Notes: a model not told the origin generated them from the sequence alone. Counted from the first letter of the stretch, positions 15,967 to 24,759 are shown. The stretch is DNA of 64,000 nt from an uncultured Lachnospiraceae bacterium (GCA_947628955.1 CANRBX010000006.1:1-64000); one strand, 5' to 3'. Translations and numbers: made by a program.

Positions 15967-16264
15967 TCAGAACACCTTCTTTGCTTACTGTCAGAACCTG
16001 TTTTTCCACGGTATCGATTTTTTCATTGCATCGCGCGAGCAGCTCCATCCCCTGCTGATACAGCCGGACGGCCTCCTCCAGCGGGATCGTGCGGTCCTCC
16101 AGCTTTTCCAGCATCGCGTCAAGCCCGGAAAAAGCCTCCTCCAGGGAGAGATCCTCCCCGGCCCTGGCCCTCATCTCTTCATATTCCGCATATGCCCTGT
16201 CATACTCCGCGCAGAACTTCGGATCCTTCTGCTGCTCTCTGAGCCATTTTCCAAACTCGTCCAA
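15956..16264 (-). CDS. xseB: Exodeoxyribonuclease VII small subunit
   Basis: 102 residues from TTG 16264, favoured because GAGAGGGG lies upstream at good spacing; GTG 16282 is the alternative. The conserved XseB coiled-coil hairpin covers residues ~42-95 (SLEEAFSGLDAMLEKLEDRT, PLEEAVRLYQQGMELLARCN). The first ~35 residues (DEFGKWLREQQKDPKFCAEY) are not part of ordinary XseB proteins, which start just before the hairpin. They resemble the opening of HigA-type antitoxins; this is inference. XseB multimers bind XseA, encoded just upstream. Confidence 0.88.
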   Translation of the reverse strand: MDEFGKWLREQQKDPKFCAEYDRAYAEYEEMRARAGEDLSLEEAFSGLDAMLEKLEDRTIPLEEAVRLYQQGMELLARCNEKIDTVEKQVLTVSKEGVLNEF

Positions 16265-16352
16265 TCTGACCACCCCTCTCACAGACGCCCGCGCAGGAAT
16301 CTCTGCATTTCCCGGCCTGCGCCGGCATTCTCCATATGTTCTCTTTTATGTC

Positions 16353-16456
16353 CCTGTCTCACGGGCCTGCCTCCGGCCCGACAGGTGTCCTCGCTTCTAT
16401 CCCTGTCTCACGGACCTGCGTCCGGCCCGACAGGCGTTTTCACGGACCTGCGTCCG
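16353..16456. repeat. 49-bp palindromic tandem repeat between xseA and xseB
   Basis: CCTGTC-TCAC-GGGCC...GGCCC-GACAGG forms a hairpin at 16353-16385 and again at 16402-16434, 49 bases apart. A third partial copy (CGGACCTGCGTCCGG, about 16442-16456) runs into the xseA 3' end, where it encodes the last residues (ADPDAGP). Transcribed within the operon. Confidence 0.82.
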
Positions 16457-17657
16457 GGTCAGCAAACGTCCTCGCGGTGACGCCGGCCCTGATCCGGCCG
16501 TCCGCAACATAGATATCGATCTGATCTCCCTCCTGCACCTGACGGACAGAAGAGATCCGTTTCCCGGAATCGTCGGTCACACAAGCGTAGCCCTGCGCCA
16601 GCTTTTCCAGAGGCGAGCTGCCGCGCATCCGCTCGATATAGAGCGCCATCCGGCGGCGCCTGTCCTGTAAAAGCTCATCCATCCGCCTGCCGAACGCCTC
16701 TTCGAGGTCTATCGCCCGCTGCCTCTGGTCACGCACACGCTGCATCGGCCCCGCATACTGCAGGCGCATCCGGTACTGGTCAAGGTGCATCCTCGCGCTC
16801 TCCGCCCTGCGCCGCACGGCCTCCGTCAGCCTGCGCCGGTCTTCTTCGAGCAGCGCGAGCACCTGCCCGACATCCGTCACCGCCAGCTCCGCCGCCGCGG
16901 ACGGCGTGGGAGCCCGCAGGTCCGCCGCAAAATCTGCGATCGTCGTGTCCGTCTCATGCCCGACTGCCGAGATCACCGGCGTCCGGCAGTTAAAAATCGC
17001 CCGCGCCACCGTCTCCTCATTGAAGGCCCACAGATCCTCGATCGAGCCGCCGCCCCTGCCCGCGATGATCACGTCCAGGCCCATCCGGTCGAGCGTCTCC
17101 AGCCCATCGGCGATGCTCCCTGCAGCCCCCTCCCCCTGCACCTTTGCCGGGTAGAGGATGATCTGGATGCCGGGGTTCCTGCGCCTGGAGATATTGATGA
17201 TATCCCGGATCGCCGCCCCGGTGGGGGCCGTCACGACGCCGAGCCTGCGCACATACGGCGGGATCGGCTTTTTGTACTCCTGCGCAAACATGCCCATCTC
17301 CTCCAGCGTCTGCTTCAGGGCCAGGAACCGCTCGTAGAGCTCCCCCGCGCCCTCCCGGCGGATCTGGCTGACGTAGAGCTGGTATTTTCCGTCCCTCTCG
17401 TAGACGCCCACGCTGCCGTCCGCGATCACCTGCTGTCCGTCAGACAGCCGAAAAGCCAGTCCCCTTCTGGCACTGGCATACATGACGCACGCGATCGTCC
17501 CGAACGCATCCTTCAGCGAAAAGTAAATATGCCCCGAATTGTGGTACTTGCAGTTCGACACTTCTCCCCGGATGCTGATCCTTCTCAGGACAAAGTCCTG
17601 CGCAAACATATTTTTTATATATGTGTTGATCTGACTGACCGAATATACTTTCTGCAT
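16440..17657 (-). CDS. xseA: Exodeoxyribonuclease VII large subunit
   Basis: 405 residues, good AGGAG site. It cuts single-stranded DNA to short oligonucleotides together with XseB. The N-terminal OB fold covers residues ~1-100 (RGEVSNCKYHNSGHIYFSLK). The catalytic domain follows, with VVTAPTGAAIRDI, GRGGGSIEDLWAFN and SAVGHETDTTIADFAADLRA, then coiled coil and a C-terminal segment. Full family length. A repeat overlaps its stop region and separates it from xseB. Confidence 0.95.
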   Translation of the reverse strand: MQKVYSVSQINTYIKNMFAQDFVLRRISIRGEVSNCKYHNSGHIYFSLKDAFGTIACVMYASARRGLAFRLSDGQQVIADGSVGVYERDGKYQLYVSQIRREGAGELYERFLALKQTLEEMGMFAQEYKKPIPPYVRRLGVVTAPTGAAIRDIINISRRRNPGIQIILYPAKVQGEGAAGSIADGLETLDRMGLDVIIAGRGGGSIEDLWAFNEETVARAIFNCRTPVISAVGHETDTTIADFAADLRAPTPSAAAELAVTDVGQVLALLEEDRRRLTEAVRRRAESARMHLDQYRMRLQYAGPMQRVRDQRQRAIDLEEAFGRRMDELLQDRRRRMALYIERMRGSSPLEKLAQGYACVTDDSGKRISSVRQVQEGDQIDIYVADGRIRAGVTARTFADPDAGP

Positions 17658-17719
17658 AACGCTCCTGCCTGACGTGTCTGAATCATGTCTGTCTGCCGGA
17701 AAAAGCGCCGGAAGAACCG

Positions 17720-18115
17720 CTACGCAAGCTTCGCAAGAATCCCGTTTACGAACGAGGGGGAATCGTCCCCTCCGTATTTTCTGGCAAGCTCCACAGCCTC
17801 GTTGATCGCCACCTTCAGCGGCACAGCCTCGTCAAACAGCATCTCGTAGACGGCCAGGCGCAGGATCGCCAGCTCGGCCTTCCCCATGCGCTGCGTCTTC
17901 CAGCCCTGCGCGACCTCGTTGATCCGCCCGTCGATCTCGGGGATCCGCTCTTCGATCCGGCCCACCTTGTCCGTGATATAGCTGTGCTCTTCCTCCGTGG
18001 CCTCGGCCAGCTCTTCAAAATAACTCTGCATCTGCTGCGGCAGCTCTTCCTGGCTGTGAAAATCCCCACAGAATACAAGCTTAAATATATGCTCTCTGAT
18101 CTCGCTTCTTCTCAT
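17720..18115 (-). CDS. nusB: Transcription antitermination factor NusB
   Basis: 131 residues from the ATG at 18115, with GGAG nine bases upstream; the longer frame to 18157 runs into a terminator hairpin and is not used. All-helical NusB fold: MRRSEIREHIFKLVFCGDFH at the start, and AELAILRLAVYEMLFDEAVP with AINEAVELARKYGGDDSPSF at the end, the latter being the NusE/BoxA-facing helices. It acts with NusE on rRNA antitermination. Confidence 0.95.
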   Translation of the reverse strand: MRRSEIREHIFKLVFCGDFHSQEELPQQMQSYFEELAEATEEEHSYITDKVGRIEERIPEIDGRINEVAQGWKTQRMGKAELAILRLAVYEMLFDEAVPLKVAINEAVELARKYGGDDSPSFVNGILAKLA

Positions 18116-18130
18116 AGTCTGTTTCTCCGC

Positions 18131-18174
18131 TAAAAAGAGCTGTTGCAAAAAGTACATTCCGCTTTTACAACAGC
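18131..18174 (-). terminator. Hairpin terminator or attenuator between asp23 and nusB
   Basis: On the minus strand AGCTGTTG(T)AAAA pairs with TTTT(G)CAACAGCT (18137-18174), followed by CTTTTT (complement of 18131-18136), ending 16 bases before the nusB start. It can partly end transcription from asp23. The stem sequence GCTGTTGcAAAA recurs at two other places in the window. Confidence 0.75.
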
Positions 18175-18181
18175 TACGGTC

Positions 18182-18574
18182 TTAATTCTTATCCATCAGA
18201 ACATTTACGATCTTGATATTCACCTCGGCCACCTCGAGTCCCGTCATCGTCTCGATCGCGGTCTTGACCTTTTCCTGTATCTGGGAGCAGGTCGCCGGCA
18301 CGCTGTAGCCGTACCGGATATTGATCGCAAGCGCCACATGCACGGTCCGCTCGTCCATCGAGATCTTGACGCCCTTGGACAGGCTCTTCATCCCGAGCTT
18401 TTCGATCAGGTCACGCGTCACATTGCCCGCCATCGAGGCGACGCCGTCCACCTCCGAGGCCGCCAGCCCGGCGATGATCGCAACCACCTCATCCGCAATG
18501 CGGACCTCCCCGAATTTTTCCTCATTCTCCAGCCTGTGCGTGTGGAGCTCTGTATTATTCATAGATGCATCCAT
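18182..18574 (-). CDS. Asp23/Gls24 family envelope stress protein
   Basis: 130 residues from the ATG at 18574, set by AAGGAGG nine bases upstream. The family core is visible: FGEVRIADEVVAIIAGLAAS, EVDGVASMAGNVTRDLIEKL, then the strand-rich ALAINIRYGYSVPATCSQIQ. The Bacillus counterpart yqhY sits in the same spot before nusB and is linked to control of fatty-acid synthesis; the exact role is open. First gene of the long minus-strand operon, behind a clear promoter. Confidence 0.92.
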   Translation of the reverse strand: MDASMNNTELHTHRLENEEKFGEVRIADEVVAIIAGLAASEVDGVASMAGNVTRDLIEKLGMKSLSKGVKISMDERTVHVALAINIRYGYSVPATCSQIQEKVKTAIETMTGLEVAEVNIKIVNVLMDKN

Positions 18575-18639
18575 AGTCGATAGCCTCCTTCGCCCATATG
18601 CAAACCAAAAATCTGACTTATAAACCAATGTATAACATC

Positions 18640-18668
18640 ATTATACTGAAAATTAGAACAATTTGCAA
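18640..18668 (-). promoter_or_regulatory. Promoter of the asp23-nusB-xseAB-ispA-dxs operon
   Basis: On the minus strand TTGCAA (18668-18663), a 17-base spacer, and TATAAT (18645-18640). The -10 box ends 65 bases before the asp23 start. Confidence 0.75.
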
Positions 18669-18722
18669 GACGTTTTCACAAATTCGGCACGGACCACAAC
18701 GGCAAGTGATTACTGTTCCCAC

Positions 18723-18889
18723 CGCATCCAGACACCTTGCTGTCTGGATGCGTAAAAATATGAAGCAGGGGTGAGCAGGCTCCATTTGCGAAGCAAATTT
18801 ACAAATGAGCCTGCGAAGTTACAGTTCGCTGGTCAACCAGTGAACTGTAACGGCAGATACTTCGGCCTGATTGGAACAGTAGCCGGCAG
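18723..18889. repeat. Cluster of three hairpins plus a dispersed-repeat fragment
   Basis: CGCATCCAGACA/TGTCTGGATGCG (18723-18752), GCAGGCTC/GAGCCTGC with an inner ATTTG/CAAAT (18775-18814), and GTTACAGTTC...GAACTGTAAC with inner CTGGT/ACCAG (18818-18851). Then follows a fragment (18851-18889, CTTCGGCCTGATTGGAACAG) related to the repeats at 48.7 and 57.1 kb. The stretch 18670-18930 has no gene; it lies after prfC and may terminate its transcript. Confidence 0.8.
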
Positions 18890-18932
18890 TCCCCAAAGCG
18901 CCCTGGCAGGAAAAGGGGAAACCCCGGAAGAC

Positions 18933-20519
18933 TCAGCGCCCGAATTCCGACAGTCTCAGCCCTTCGTTTCGCTCCAGCACCATCCCCACGGACCAGCTGT
19001 TTATAAACAGCAGAAGCGGCCTGCCCTTCAGGTCCCGGATCTTCTTCATGTCCGAAGTGCCGACGATCTTATTCAGGTCGATCTCCTCGTTCTCGATCCA
19101 GCGGATATGCTCGTACGGAAGCGGGTCCAGGCGGATGTCCACATTGTACTCGTTCTCCAGCCGGTATTTCAGCACATCGAACTGCAGCACGCCGACCACG
19201 CCGACGATGATCTCCTCCATGCCGGTGTTAAATTCCTGAAAGATCTGGATCGCGCCCTCCTGCGCGATCTGATTGATCCCCTTGACAAACTGCTTTCGCT
19301 TCATCGTGTCAAGCTGACGCACGCGCGCGAAATGCTCCGGCGCGAAGGTCGGGATGCCCTCATATGCAAACCTTTTGCCGGGCACGCAGATCGTGTCCCC
19401 TATCGAGAAGATCCCGGGGTCAAACACGCCGATGATATCCCCCGCATACGCCTCCTGCACGACGTGCCGCTCCTGGGCCATCATCTGCTGCGGCTGCGAA
19501 AGCCTCTGCGTGCGGTTCCCCTGCACGTGGTAGACCTCCATCCCCGCGTCAAACCTTCCGGAGCAGATGCGCATGAACGCGATCCGGTCGCGGTGCGCCC
19601 GGTTCATGTTCGCCTGAATCTTGAATATAAACGCCGAAAAATCCTCCTCCATGGGGTCGATCACGCCGCAGTCCGCGGTCCGCGGCAGCGGGGACGTCGT
19701 CATCTGCAGGAAATGCTTCAGGAAGATCTCAACGCCGAAATTGGTCAGGGCCGAGCCGAAGAATACCGGGGAAAGCTTTCCCTGGCTGACCAGCTCCTGG
19801 TCGAACTCCGCCGAAGCCCCGTCGAGCAGCTCGATCTCCTCGAGCAGTGTTTCCTTGTTCTGCGTCCCGATAAATTTCTCGAGCTCCGGCGCGTCCACAT
19901 CGATCTCCGTCGCCACCCCGGCCTTCGTCCCCTTCTGGGTGTCGGTGAACGTCGTCACCCTGCGGGAGGCGCGCTCATAGACCCCTCTGAAATTTTTGCC
20001 GGAGCCGATCGGCCAGTTGATCGGGCAGGTCGCGATCCCGAGCTCCTTCTCAATATCGTCGAGCAGCTCAAACGTGTCGTTCGCGTCCCGGTCCAGCTTG
20101 TTGATGAACGTGAAAATGGGGATATGGCGCATCACGCAGACCTTGAACAGCTTTCTGGTCTGCGCCTCCACGCCCTTCGACGCGTCGATCACCATCACCG
20201 CGGAGTCCGCGGCCATCAGCGTGCGGTACGTGTCCTCCGAGAAGTCCTGATGCCCCGGCGTGTCCAGGATATTGATGCAGTACCCTCCGTAGCTGAACTG
20301 AAGGACAGAGGATGTGACCGAAATACCCCTCTCCTTCTCTATCTCCATCCAGTCCGACACCGCATGCCTGGCCGTCGCCTTTCCCTTGACGGAGCCCGCC
20401 AGGTTGATTGCGCCCCCGTACAGCAGAAATTTTTCTGTCAGCGTCGTCTTGCCGGCATCCGGGTGTGAAATAATCGCAAACGTCCGTCTTTTTCCAATCT
20501 CTTCTCTCAGATCACCCAC
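18933..20519 (-). CDS. prfC: Peptide chain release factor 3
   Basis: 528 residues from GTG 20519 (VGDLREEIGKRRTFAIISHP), with GAGGG upstream; this gives the standard RF3 length, whereas the frame to 20597 would add an unlikely 26-residue tail. It is a GTPase that recycles RF1/RF2 from the ribosome. G1 is HPDAGKTT, G2 lies in ERGISVTSS, G3 is DTPGHQDFSED, and G4 is NKLD. Translation-factor domains II and III follow. It stands alone here, with hairpin-rich DNA downstream. Confidence 0.96.
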   Translation of the reverse strand: MGDLREEIGKRRTFAIISHPDAGKTTLTEKFLLYGGAINLAGSVKGKATARHAVSDWMEIEKERGISVTSSVLQFSYGGYCINILDTPGHQDFSEDTYRTLMAADSAVMVIDASKGVEAQTRKLFKVCVMRHIPIFTFINKLDRDANDTFELLDDIEKELGIATCPINWPIGSGKNFRGVYERASRRVTTFTDTQKGTKAGVATEIDVDAPELEKFIGTQNKETLLEEIELLDGASAEFDQELVSQGKLSPVFFGSALTNFGVEIFLKHFLQMTTSPLPRTADCGVIDPMEEDFSAFIFKIQANMNRAHRDRIAFMRICSGRFDAGMEVYHVQGNRTQRLSQPQQMMAQERHVVQEAYAGDIIGVFDPGIFSIGDTICVPGKRFAYEGIPTFAPEHFARVRQLDTMKRKQFVKGINQIAQEGAIQIFQEFNTGMEEIIVGVVGVLQFDVLKYRLENEYNVDIRLDPLPYEHIRWIENEEIDLNKIVGTSDMKKIRDLKGRPLLLFINSWSVGMVLERNEGLRLSEFGR

Positions 20520-20616
20520 AGTAATTCCCTCCGACTGTTCTTCTCTTATAAAGCATAGCACTTTGCATATTCTATCAAGGTTGGGAATTACTGTCAACGG
20601 CTGAATTTTGTGATCT

Positions 20617-21000
20617 CTACATCATCTCGCAGCTGTCGACCCGGGCGGCGTCCGCGTCCCCGTCCAGGCTCTGCGTGTTGAGGGTTTTTCTCTTTATCCG
20701 CTCTTCCTCGGACTGCTTCAGGATGTAGTCCTTGATCTCCTTCGCGCGCCTGATGTGCAGCAGGCGCAGGTCCGGGTTGGTCAGGTCGCCGCTGAAGCAG
20801 TGGACGGTGCCAAGCCCGAAGATCCGCTCGGCCAGGCTCATCTCAAGGCGCACATCCACAACCTTGTAGAGATAACAGTCATTTTCCACATGCTTCAGAA
20901 GCCCTGAGTTGACCGTGATGATCTCATCCGAGACCGTGTAGGTTGTAAAGGTCCACGGCAGGCCAAAGAACACCCACCTCTTTTTTTCTTTATATGCCAT
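20617..21000 (-). CDS. PH-domain membrane-associated protein (bPH_2/YdbS-like)
   Basis: 127 residues. The segment FTTYTVSDEIITVNSGLLKH, then YKVVDVRLEMSLAERIFGLGTV, has the strand pattern of bacterial PH (DUF304) domains, which usually follow membrane helices in YdbS/YdbT proteins. Here there is only one weakly hydrophobic start (WVFFGLPWTF) and a charged C-terminal helix (RIKRKTLN). Function is not known. Start preceded by GGAGGAGAC. It may be read with prfC, which begins 98 bases downstream. Confidence 0.75.
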   Translation of the reverse strand: MAYKEKKRWVFFGLPWTFTTYTVSDEIITVNSGLLKHVENDCYLYKVVDVRLEMSLAERIFGLGTVHCFSGDLTNPDLRLLHIRRAKEIKDYILKQSEEERIKRKTLNTQSLDGDADAARVDSCEMM

Positions 21001-21101
21001 GTTTGTCTCCTCCTTCGCGCCATACTTTCTGCGGCGCTGCTCTGCCCTTTTCCCGTCCGCATGCGCCGGCAGGGCCGGGTCAGAGATCCTGGCCGCGCAA
21101 A

Positions 21102-21146
21102 ACAGGGCCGCGGTATAACTCTGTCAGAATTATACCACAGCCCCGT
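21102..21146 (-). terminator. Terminator of the nucleoside importer operon
   Basis: On the minus strand GGGGCTGTGGTATAA pairs with TTATACCGCGGCCC around an 11-base loop, followed by TGTTTTGC. It ends the operon 40 bases after the last permease stop. Confidence 0.75.
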
Positions 21147-21186
21147 TCCTCCTGAAAGAAAAATTTCAGTAAATCCGGTGATTCTG

Positions 21187-22131
21187 TTACTTCGATTTCA
21201 CGAACGGCTTGCCGTTTGCCGCCGGCACATGGGACTTGCCCACGAACAGGATCAGCACGATGACCGTCACCACGTACGGGATCATCGAGATCAGCTGCGC
21301 CGAGATGATGTTGGAGTTGCCGAGCACCACCTTCAGGCCGGTGCAGAAACCGAACAGCAGGCAGCCGAGCATCGCGCCCTGCGGGCGGAATTTTCCGAAG
21401 ATCACGGCCGCGATCGCGATGAAGCCCTGCCCCACGATGGAGATCGGGCGGAACTGGTTCGTGATCGCCATGGTCACGCACGCGCCGCCGAGTCCCCCGA
21501 AAAATCCGGAGAGCATCACGCAGAAAAATCTGGTGCGGAGCACATTGATGCCGAGCGTCTCACACGCCTGGGGATGCTCGCCGCAGGCCCGCATGCGCAG
21601 GCCGAAGCGCGTCTTGTAGAAGACGAACCAGACCACGAAGACCGCGATGAACACCAGGTAGGTCGTCGCATAGTTCGTAAACACATTCTTCATAAAGGTT
21701 CCGAACACCGTGGAGGTGTCGAACGCGCCCTTGAACAGCAGAGGGATCTTCGCTCCCGGCTCCAGCGGCCTTGTGTCCGTCGAGTTGAACAGCGCCTTCG
21801 CAGTCATGATCGCGATGCCCGGGGCCAGGAAATTGATCGCCGTGCCGGAGATCGTCTGATCCGCGCCGAGCCGCACGGTAGCCAGCGCGTGGAGCATGCC
21901 GAACAGCGCTCCCGCGAGCCCCCCGCAGAGGAATCCGATCCAGGGGTTTCCCGTAAAGTGCGCGACCACGCAGCCTGTGAACGCGCCGGCAGACATCATT
22001 CCCTCCATACCGATGTTTACGACACCGGAGACCTCAGAGAAGCAGGAGCCGAGCGCTGCAAACAGAAGCGGAGGCGTATACAGCAGGGTTGCGTAGATGA
22101 TTACCCCCAATTCATTGATGAAAGCATTCAT
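21187..22131 (-). CDS. nupQ: BMP-type (nucleoside) ABC transporter permease 2
   Basis: 314 residues, highly hydrophobic, with about eight membrane helices. The ABC-2-like branched-chain/ribose permease signature is seen in SEVSGVVNIGMEGMMSAGAF and in the EAA-like loop ALGINVL-type stretch ACETLGINVLRTRFFCVMLS. It matches the YufQ/NupQ class, which pairs with YufP and a BMP lipoprotein to import nucleosides. Its ATG overlaps the stop of the upstream permease gene by four bases (ATGA). Last gene of the operon. Confidence 0.9.
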   Translation of the reverse strand: MNAFINELGVIIYATLLYTPPLLFAALGSCFSEVSGVVNIGMEGMMSAGAFTGCVVAHFTGNPWIGFLCGGLAGALFGMLHALATVRLGADQTISGTAINFLAPGIAIMTAKALFNSTDTRPLEPGAKIPLLFKGAFDTSTVFGTFMKNVFTNYATTYLVFIAVFVVWFVFYKTRFGLRMRACGEHPQACETLGINVLRTRFFCVMLSGFFGGLGGACVTMAITNQFRPISIVGQGFIAIAAVIFGKFRPQGAMLGCLLFGFCTGLKVVLGNSNIISAQLISMIPYVVTVIVLILFVGKSHVPAANGKPFVKSK

Positions 22132-23225
22132 GACTTGCTGCCCCCTTTCTGCGGATTCTTTTTCAGATACTTAACCGCGCTGAAAATACTGGAGATGGCG
22201 ATGAAAAATACAACCGTCCCCACTATGATATCGACAACCTGCGTCGGCGCCTTTACCAGATTCAGCTTGCCGCCCCCGTACGTCAGCGCGCCGTAGAACA
22301 GGCCCGCCACCAGCACGCCGAAGGGATTGGAGACACCGATCAGCGCCACCACGATGCCGGCAAAGCCGAAGCCCTCCTGCGAGGTGAAGATGCTGATGCG
22401 CCCGCCCATGCCGAGCAGCTGCAGGGAACCGCCGAGGCCCGCCAGAGCGCCGGAGATTGCCAGCGCGGTCAGGATCGACCGGTTGACGCTGATCCCGCCG
22501 TACTCCGCGGCGGATTTGTTGAAGCCCACCGCCTTCAGCTCATAGCCGAGCGTCGTCTTCTCAATGATAAAATAGATCACAACCGTCAGCAGGATCGCCA
22601 CCAGGATGCCCCAGTTCGCGGTCGGACAGAGATTCAGCTTCTCGATCAGGCCGGAAGGAAGCAGCGTCCTCGCGTGCTCGGAGACATTGCGCGTCGCCTC
22701 CGCGCTCCCCTCATTGTGGATCGCCGGGAAATCCGCGATATAGTTGCTCAGATAAAACGCGATCCAGTTGAACATGATCATGGAGAGCACCTCGTTGATG
22801 CCCCACTTGTTTTTCAGGAAGCCCACGATGATGCCCCACAGCGCCCCCGCGGCCGCCGCGGCCAGAAAGCACAGGGGGATCAGGATAATGGACGGCAGGG
22901 AGCCGAACAGGATCCCGACCACGCAGGCCGCCATGGAGCCCATCACAAACTGGCCCTCAGCGCCGATGTTGAACACGCCCGTGCGGAAGGAAAACGCGAC
23001 GGACAGTCCGACAACGATGTACGGTGTCCCGTACACAATGCAGTAGGATATGTTCTTCGGACTCGAGAAAACGCTCTTGAGCAGAGTCCCGTAGGCCCCT
23101 CCCACGGAGATCCCCATGATCACCAGGAAGATCGCGCCCACAATGAAGCCGATTATGATCGACAGGATCGTGTGAATGAATTTGCTGTCCGCGATCACAT
23201 CCAGCAGTGTTCTCTTTTTATCCAT
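22128..23225 (-). CDS. nupP: BMP-type (nucleoside) ABC transporter permease 1
   Basis: 365 residues from the ATG at 23225, chosen because GGAGG lies upstream at good spacing; the GTG at 23234 is too close. Around nine membrane helices. FRTGVFNIGAEGQFVMGSMA is the conserved permease signature after helix 3, and GFNKSAAEYGGISVNRSILT is the cytoplasmic coupling loop. It overlaps the ATPase gene by eight bases and the second permease gene by four, so the three are translated together. Confidence 0.9.
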   Translation of the reverse strand: MDKKRTLLDVIADSKFIHTILSIIIGFIVGAIFLVIMGISVGGAYGTLLKSVFSSPKNISYCIVYGTPYIVVGLSVAFSFRTGVFNIGAEGQFVMGSMAACVVGILFGSLPSIILIPLCFLAAAAAGALWGIIVGFLKNKWGINEVLSMIMFNWIAFYLSNYIADFPAIHNEGSAEATRNVSEHARTLLPSGLIEKLNLCPTANWGILVAILLTVVIYFIIEKTTLGYELKAVGFNKSAAEYGGISVNRSILTALAISGALAGLGGSLQLLGMGGRISIFTSQEGFGFAGIVVALIGVSNPFGVLVAGLFYGALTYGGGKLNLVKAPTQVVDIIVGTVVFFIAISSIFSAVKYLKKNPQKGGSKS

Positions 23226-24759
23226 GTGTTCCACCTCCTGCCATCATCAGTCCGAGCTCATTCTCGTCCGCATCTTTACCAGGAATGTCGCTGACGATCC
23301 TGCCGCTGTAGATGACGCTGATCCGGTCGGACAGGCTCATGATCTCGTCCAGCTCGAAGGATACCAGCAGTACCGCCTTTCCCTTGTTCCTCTGTTCCAC
23401 GATGTATTTGTGCACGAATTCGATCGCGCCCACATCCAGGCCGCGGGTCGGATTCACCGCGATCAGAAGGTCCTTGTCGTTCTCCACCTCGCGGGCAATG
23501 ATCACCTTCTGCTGGTTACCGCCGGAGAGCGTTCCCGCCGGGCGTTCCTCGCAGTGTGCGGGCCTGATGTCGTACTTTTCGATCGCCTTCTCCGCAAAAT
23601 CGCGCACCGCGCCGCGGTTGATCAGAATCCCGTTCGAGAACTGCGGCTCTTTGTAATTCTGCAGCACCAGATTCTCCTCCACGGAGAAATCCAGCACCAG
23701 TCCGTGCTTCTGGCGGTCCGCCGGGATGCTCGACACCCCGCTGACAAATCCGAAGCGCGGCGGTTTATTATAGATATCTGTCCCGTTGATCGTGATCGCG
23801 CCGCCGGAGGCCTTCCGCAGGCCCGTGATGATCTCGACCAGCTCTGTCTGGCCGTTCCCGTCGATGCCGGCGATACCCACAATCTCGCCTCTGCGCACCT
23901 GGAGGTTCAGCCCCTTTAAGATCTCCACGCCGCGGTAATCCACACCGTGCAGGTCCTTCACCTCGAGCACGACGTCTCCCGGCTTCTGCTCCGGCTTGTC
24001 CACCACAAAGGTGACCTGGCGGCCCACCATCATGCTGGCCAGCTCGTCCTGCGTCACCTCATCCACCTTCACGGTGCCTATGTACTTGCCGAGCCGGATG
24101 ATCGTGCAGTAATCCGCGGATTCCTTGATCTCCTTCAGCTTATGCGTGATCAGGATGATGCTCTTGCCGTCCGCGGTCAGATTGTGCATGATCTCGATCA
24201 GCTCCATGATCTCCTGCGGCGTCAGCGAAGCCGTCGGCTCATCCAGGATCAGGATGTCCGCGCCGCGATACAGCGCCTTCAGTATTTCTACCCTCTGCTG
24301 CATTCCGACGGAGATATCCTCAATCTTCGCGTCCGGGTCGATGGAAAGACCATAGCGCTCAGAAATCTCCTGCACGTTTCTGCGCGCCGTCTGCATGTCC
24401 AGCCTGATGCCCTTCACCGGCTCCGTTCCGAGTACGATATTCTCTGTCACGGTGAACGGCTGCACGAGCATGAAATGCTGGTGTACCATGCCGATCCCCG
24501 CGGCGATCGCATCGCGCGGATTGTTCATCTCCAGTTTTTTCCCATTGACCAGAATATCGCCCGACGTCGGCCTGTACAGTCCGTACAGCTGATTCATCAG
24601 CGTCGATTTCCCGGCTCCGTTTTCTCCCAGGATAGCGTGAATTTCACCCTTGTGAACCGTGAGGTTGATACCGTCGTTGGCCGTAAAATCGCCGAACCGC
24701 TTGACGATATTGCGCATCTCGATCACCTTGGTGTTCAAATCCACATGTTTCTCTGCCAA
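23218..24759 (-). CDS. nupO: Nucleoside-type ABC importer ATPase (two fused ATP-binding domains)
   Basis: 513 residues from TTG 24759, with GGGAGGGG upstream. Two ABC domains in tandem, as in sugar and nucleoside importers: domain 1 has Walker A GENGAGKST and ISVGMQQRVEILKALYRGAD with DEPTASLTP; domain 2 has degenerate Walker A GIDGNGQTEL and signature LSGGNQQKVIIAREV with VNPTRGLDVGA. The degenerate second Walker A is normal for this class. It energises the two permeases downstream. Confidence 0.93.
   Translation of the reverse strand: MAEKHVDLNTKVIEMRNIVKRFGDFTANDGINLTVHKGEIHAILGENGAGKSTLMNQLYGLYRPTSGDILVNGKKLEMNNPRDAIAAGIGMVHQHFMLVQPFTVTENIVLGTEPVKGIRLDMQTARRNVQEISERYGLSIDPDAKIEDISVGMQQRVEILKALYRGADILILDEPTASLTPQEIMELIEIMHNLTADGKSIILITHKLKEIKESADYCTIIRLGKYIGTVKVDEVTQDELASMMVGRQVTFVVDKPEQKPGDVVLEVKDLHGVDYRGVEILKGLNLQVRRGEIVGIAGIDGNGQTELVEIITGLRKASGGAITINGTDIYNKPPRFGFVSGVSSIPADRQKHGLVLDFSVEENLVLQNYKEPQFSNGILINRGAVRDFAEKAIEKYDIRPAHCEERPAGTLSGGNQQKVIIAREVENDKDLLIAVNPTRGLDVGAIEFVHKYIVEQRNKGKAVLLVSFELDEIMSLSDRISVIYSGRIVSDIPGKDADENELGLMMAGGGTHG

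Noticed and set aside
18771-20468. 565-codon open frame on the plus strand opposite prfC
   Set aside because: Arg/His/Leu-rich composition with no family likeness; it mirrors the codon bias of prfC, which has all GTPase motifs.
21061-22296. 411-codon plus-strand frame opposite the importer permeases
   Set aside because: Same mirror effect; extreme Arg/His/Glu content, no ribosome site, opposite strand genes are certain.
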